From an uncultured bacterium (GTDB taxonomy: Bacteria > Pseudomonadota > Alphaproteobacteria > Rhodospirillales > Rhodospirillaceae): a stretch of 15,705 bases of DNA. Position numbers and translations under genes: made by a program. Where the stretch lies: assembly GCA_903896775.1 (NCBI GenBank), contig CAITZE010000195.1:1-15705 (forward strand), given 5' to 3'. Positions 12,652 to 15,705 of the stretch are shown piece by piece; within the stretch, counting starts at the first letter, position 1; each line of letters opens with the position of its first letter. The notes beneath the pieces were generated by a model. The model worked only from the letters and a program-made list of their open reading frames with translations. It was not told the DNA's origin and searched no databases.

Positions 12652-13534
12652 TCTGACCTCACCTCAGGACGCACCCGCCGTACAGGGCCGCAGCTTGTGG
12701 CAGGATGCCTGGCGCCGATTGCTCGCAAATCGCGCGGCGCTGGTCTCGCTGATCGTGCTCACGCTTATTGCCATCGCCGCCGTTTTCGGTCCGCTATTTC
12801 TCCCCTGGTCTTATGACCAGATTGATTGGGATCACGTCGAGGCCATGCCGCCCGACTTTGCGTCCGGCCATTATTTTGGAACAGATTCGCTCGGGCGCGA
12901 TCTCCTCGCGCGTACACTTTTCGGCGGGCGCATTTCGCTGATGGTCGGCATTCTTGCGACTTTTGTCGCGCTCACGATTGGGGTCACGGTTGGCACTGTG
13001 GCCGGCTATGTCGGCGGGAAGACCGATCAGTTTCTGATGCGGTTTGTCGATTTGATGTATTCGGTCCCACTGACTTTCTTTGTGATCATTCTAATGGTCT
13101 TTTTCGGGCGCAATTTCATCCTGATGTTTTTGGCTATCGGCGCGGTCGAGTGGCTCACCATGGCGCGCATTGTGCGGGGACAAACACTCACTCTGCGAAG
13201 CAAAGAATTCATTGAAGCAGCCCGTGCCTCAGGCGGCTCGACGCCCGCGATCATTCTGCGCCATATCGTGCCGAATGTGCTGGGTGTGGTGATGGTTTAT
13301 GTCACGCTCACAATCCCCAACGTTATTCTACTGGAAAGCTTTCTGAGCTTCCTCGGACTTGGCGTGCAAGAGCCAATGACCAGTTGGGGCATGCTGATCA
13401 ACGATGGCGCCGCCGAGCTTGAGATCAATCCACGCACACTCATCATCCCCGCCGCTTTCATGACGGCGACGCTGTTCTGCTTCAATTTCCTTGGCGATGG
13501 TTTGCGTGATGCTCTCGATCCGAAGGATCGATAA
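12638..13534 (+). CDS. Oligopeptide/dipeptide-type ABC transporter permease (OppC/DppC family)
   Basis: 298-aa inner-membrane protein. The N-terminal cytoplasmic part and first membrane helix (about 34-56) are followed by the family signature HYFGTDSLGRDLLARTLFGG (78-97). The EAA loop KEFIEAARASGGSTPAIILRHIVPN lies at about 189-213, and the terminal GDGLRDALDPKD is typical. It partners the upstream permease. I chose ATG 12638; a GTG at 12629 would add three residues. The start lies inside the end of oppB. 26 bp separate its stop from the first ATPase gene. Confidence 0.94.
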   Translation: MTSSSLTSPQDAPAVQGRSLWQDAWRRLLANRAALVSLIVLTLIAIAAVFGPLFLPWSYDQIDWDHVEAMPPDFASGHYFGTDSLGRDLLARTLFGGRISLMVGILATFVALTIGVTVGTVAGYVGGKTDQFLMRFVDLMYSVPLTFFVIILMVFFGRNFILMFLAIGAVEWLTMARIVRGQTLTLRSKEFIEAARASGGSTPAIILRHIVPNVLGVVMVYVTLTIPNVILLESFLSFLGLGVQEPMTSWGMLINDGAAELEINPRTLIIPAAFMTATLFCFNFLGDGLRDALDPKDR

Positions 13535-13560
13535 ATATGAATCCTAAGGACAGATAGATT

Positions 13561-14529
13561 GTGAGCGTTCTCGACATCAAAGCTCTCGATGTGCGTTTCG
13601 CCAACACCGACGGCGAAGTTGCGGCCGTCAGCAGCTTGTCGCTGTCGGTCGAAAAAGGTGAATGCCTCGGTATCGTGGGTGAATCCGGTTCCGGCAAAAG
13701 CCAGACGTTCCTTGCCGCTATGGGGCTTCTCGCGCCCAATGGACGCACCAGCGGCGAAGTCATGTTTGGCGATACCAATCTGCTAACCGCCGACGAAAAA
13801 ACGCTGAATGACTTGCGCGGCGATAAGCTGGCGATGATCTTCCAGGACCCCATGACCTCGCTCACGCCGCATATGAAAATCGGCCGTCAACTGACCGAAG
13901 TTCTCGTCCGTCATCGCGGGCTGAGCGCTACGTTCGCGCGCGATCGCGCCATCGCCATGTTACGCCGCGTGCAAATCCCCGAGCCCGAGCGGCGTTTCAA
14001 TATGTATCCCTTCGAGCTTTCGGGTGGATTGCGCCAGCGCGTCATGATCGCCATGGCTTTGCTCTGTGGGCCGGAACTGATTATCGCTGACGAACCCACC
14101 ACAGCCCTGGACGTAACAGTACAGGCGCAAATTCTCGATTTGATCCGCAAAGCAAAAGAGGAGTTAGAGACAGCCGTGATTCTCATCACGCACGATCTCG
14201 GTGTCGTGGCGGGGCTGGCGGACCGAGTAGGTGTGATGTATGCGGGACGGCTCGTCGAGCTGGGTGATGTGCGTCAGATTTTTAAAGCCCCGCGTCACCC
14301 CTATACCAAAGGCTTGCTGGCTTGCACGCCACGTCTTGACGATGCAACGGGCGGGACAATGCCGACGATCCCCGGCCAACCGCCTAATCTTCAAAACCTG
14401 CCGGCGGGCTGCGCTTATCATCCGCGCTGCCCTTTTATCATGGACCGTTGCCGGGTTGAGCGGCCGCCTTTACGTCCCACGCCGACGGGAAGCTTGAGCG
14501 CCTGCTTTCTCGAGGGTTCTCCGTCATGA
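13561..14529 (+). CDS. Oligopeptide/dipeptide-type ABC transporter ATPase (OppD/DppD family)
   Basis: 322-aa cytoplasmic ATPase. Walker A GESGSGKS (40-47), Q-loop Q95, signature LSGGLRQRV (153-161), Walker B LIIADEP (173-179), switch His H211. The C-terminal oligopeptide-ATPase extension has cysteines C284, C290, C297 and C315, the arrangement that binds a [4Fe-4S] cluster in structurally studied DppD-type subunits. The signature has Leu where Gln is usual (SGGLRQR rather than SGGMRQR or SGGQ), a mild variation seen in OppD-like proteins. GTG start, supported by AAGGA about 10 nt upstream. It overlaps the next gene by 4 bp (ATGA). Confidence 0.95.
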   Translation: MSVLDIKALDVRFANTDGEVAAVSSLSLSVEKGECLGIVGESGSGKSQTFLAAMGLLAPNGRTSGEVMFGDTNLLTADEKTLNDLRGDKLAMIFQDPMTSLTPHMKIGRQLTEVLVRHRGLSATFARDRAIAMLRRVQIPEPERRFNMYPFELSGGLRQRVMIAMALLCGPELIIADEPTTALDVTVQAQILDLIRKAKEELETAVILITHDLGVVAGLADRVGVMYAGRLVELGDVRQIFKAPRHPYTKGLLACTPRLDDATGGTMPTIPGQPPNLQNLPAGCAYHPRCPFIMDRCRVERPPLRPTPTGSLSACFLEGSPS

Positions 14530-15506
14530 CAGCGCCTTTGCTTCAGGTGCGGGATTTGAAGGTGCATTTTTCGGTGCGCGGGCAGGGCTTATTCGCTGCG
14601 CCACAAACTCTCAAGGCTGTCGATGGAGTGAGCTTCAATCTCGCAAGCGGCGAGACGCTGGGCATTGTAGGTGAATCTGGCTGCGGCAAATCCACTTTGG
14701 GTCGTGCCGTGCTTCAACTTTTGCCGGCGACGGCGGGCAGCGTCGCGTGGTTGGGCGAAGAATTGACGGCACTCGATAAGGCGACGCTGAAAGCGCGACG
14801 ACAGGATCTGCAGATCGTATTTCAAGATCCGCTCGCGAGCCTCGATCCGCGCATGACCGCTGGTAACATCATCGCCGAACCTTTGCGCAATTTTCACAGC
14901 GACCTATCAGCGCTGGAGCGAAAGGCCCGGGTAAAAGAGATGATGGATCAAGTTGGCCTGTTGCCCACGATGATTAACCGCTATCCCCATGAGTTCTCCG
15001 GTGGGCAGTGCCAGCGCATCGGTATTGCCCGCGCCATGATCCTTAACCCCAAGCTCGTGGTTTGCGACGAGCCGGTCAGCGCCCTGGATGTTTCGATCCG
15101 TGCGCAGATCATCAATCTATTGATGGATCTACAAAGTAGATTGAACCTCTCCATGCTGTTTATCAGCCACGATCTTTCGGTCGTGCGCCATGTCAGCCGC
15201 CGCGTCATGGTTTTATATCTTGGTAAGGTTATGGAGCTGGCCGACCGCGATTCACTCTATGCCGCGCCGCACCACCCTTACACAAAAGCATTGATCTCGG
15301 CGGTGCCAATCCCCGACCCTGATACGGAGCGCGCAAAACCCCGTGTGGTCGTGAACGACGACCTGCCGTCGCCGCTTAATCCGCCATCAGGTTGCGTCTT
15401 TCGCACACGCTGTCCCAAAGCCACGGGCATCTGCGCGAAGGTTACGCCGATCCTTGAACCGGCTGGTCCAGGACACGACGTCGCCTGCCATCATTGGCGC
15501 GATTGA
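14526..15506 (+). CDS. Oligopeptide/dipeptide-type ABC transporter ATPase (OppF/DppF family)
   Basis: 326-aa cytoplasmic ATPase, second nucleotide-binding subunit. Walker A GESGCGKST (49-57), Q-loop Q100 (IVFQDPLASLDPRM, the OppF-type pattern), signature FSGGQCQRIGIARA (157-170), Walker B VVCDEP (178-183), H215. The C-terminal extension carries C290, C296, C303 and C321, paralleling the possible iron-sulfur site of the partner. It starts inside the preceding gene's last codon (ATGA overlap), so translation is coupled. It is the last gene of the transporter set; no periplasmic binding protein gene is found before the window ends. Confidence 0.95.
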   Translation: MTAPLLQVRDLKVHFSVRGQGLFAAPQTLKAVDGVSFNLASGETLGIVGESGCGKSTLGRAVLQLLPATAGSVAWLGEELTALDKATLKARRQDLQIVFQDPLASLDPRMTAGNIIAEPLRNFHSDLSALERKARVKEMMDQVGLLPTMINRYPHEFSGGQCQRIGIARAMILNPKLVVCDEPVSALDVSIRAQIINLLMDLQSRLNLSMLFISHDLSVVRHVSRRVMVLYLGKVMELADRDSLYAAPHHPYTKALISAVPIPDPDTERAKPRVVVNDDLPSPLNPPSGCVFRTRCPKATGICAKVTPILEPAGPGHDVACHHWRD

Positions 15507-15594
15507 AGGATAAAAATTCTTTGCTGCATATTCCGGCGCAGCATTCCCCGAAAACCGTCTGCCGTGCTTCGGTGAGCTGTGGTATGCCGTTGCT

Positions 15595-15705
15595 ATGAAA
15601 TCATCATTCTCAAAGCACTTCCGTGTGGCCGTGGCGGCGGTTTCGATCGTAGCTTATTCCGCCCAGGTTTACCCCTTGCGCGCGCAGGAAGATTTGCCCG
15701 AAGCC
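15595..15705 (+). CDS. N-terminus of an exported protein, rest beyond window
   Basis: 37 codons open to the end of the window. Residues 1-30 resemble a signal peptide: basic MKSSFSKHFR, hydrophobic VAVAAVSIVAY, then a possible cleavage site after PLRA before QEDLPEA. No Shine-Dalgarno is obvious. The sequence does not look like the start of a typical peptide-binding protein, but too little is visible to name a family. Confidence 0.55.
   Translation, partial: MKSSFSKHFRVAVAAVSIVAYSAQVYPLRAQEDLPEA

Noticed and set aside
15522..15543. Inverted repeat TGCTGC...GCAGCA after the last transporter gene as a terminator
   Set aside because: The stem is only 6 bp and is followed by TTCCCC rather than a U-run; too weak to call.

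Overview
The window reads as a chromosomal segment of an alphaproteobacterium, moderately GC-rich and dense with genes. The support is an Irr-type iron regulator of the Fur superfamily, a two-domain cold-shock protein of the alphaproteobacterial kind, and general codon and protein style. I cannot name a genus. I see no rRNA, tRNA, CRISPR array, insertion sequence or prophage gene.

Left part (1-1425): the N-terminal part of a D-2-hydroxyacid dehydrogenase gene (minus strand, running off the left edge), then, divergently, an exported protein with two bacterial SH3 domains.

Middle part (1456-10158, all minus strand, so transcription runs right to left). In transcription order: a 97-aa protein of unknown function; a MarR-family regulator; a 666-aa protein joining a cyclic-nucleotide-binding domain to TPR-like helices; glycerol kinase GlpK; a twin cold-shock-domain protein; the iron regulator Irr; a rubredoxin-less rubrerythrin; a CCG-domain iron-sulfur protein; and a DUF3501 protein. 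The last four look like one iron/peroxide-responsive module. An inverted repeat resembling an Irr (ICE) box lies directly upstream of a candidate rubrerythrin promoter, an extra half-site touches the -35, and a strong terminator-like hairpin sits between rubrerythrin and the CCG gene. Between the cold-shock gene and irr is a roughly 380-bp non-coding stretch with a long bulged hairpin, followed by a U-run on the minus strand, and three further dyads.

Right part (10308-15705, plus strand): an exported fasciclin-domain protein, a fumarylacetoacetate-hydrolase-family enzyme, and a complete oligopeptide/dipeptide-type ABC importer core (two permeases, two ATPases) with no substrate-binding protein gene in the window. 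The start of another exported protein runs off the right edge.

The observations most worth following are the Irr / rubrerythrin / CCG / DUF3501 module with its ICE-like site, a possible small RNA or 3'-UTR element at 4703-4768, and two related palindromes at either end of the marR gene that look like operators for one regulator.
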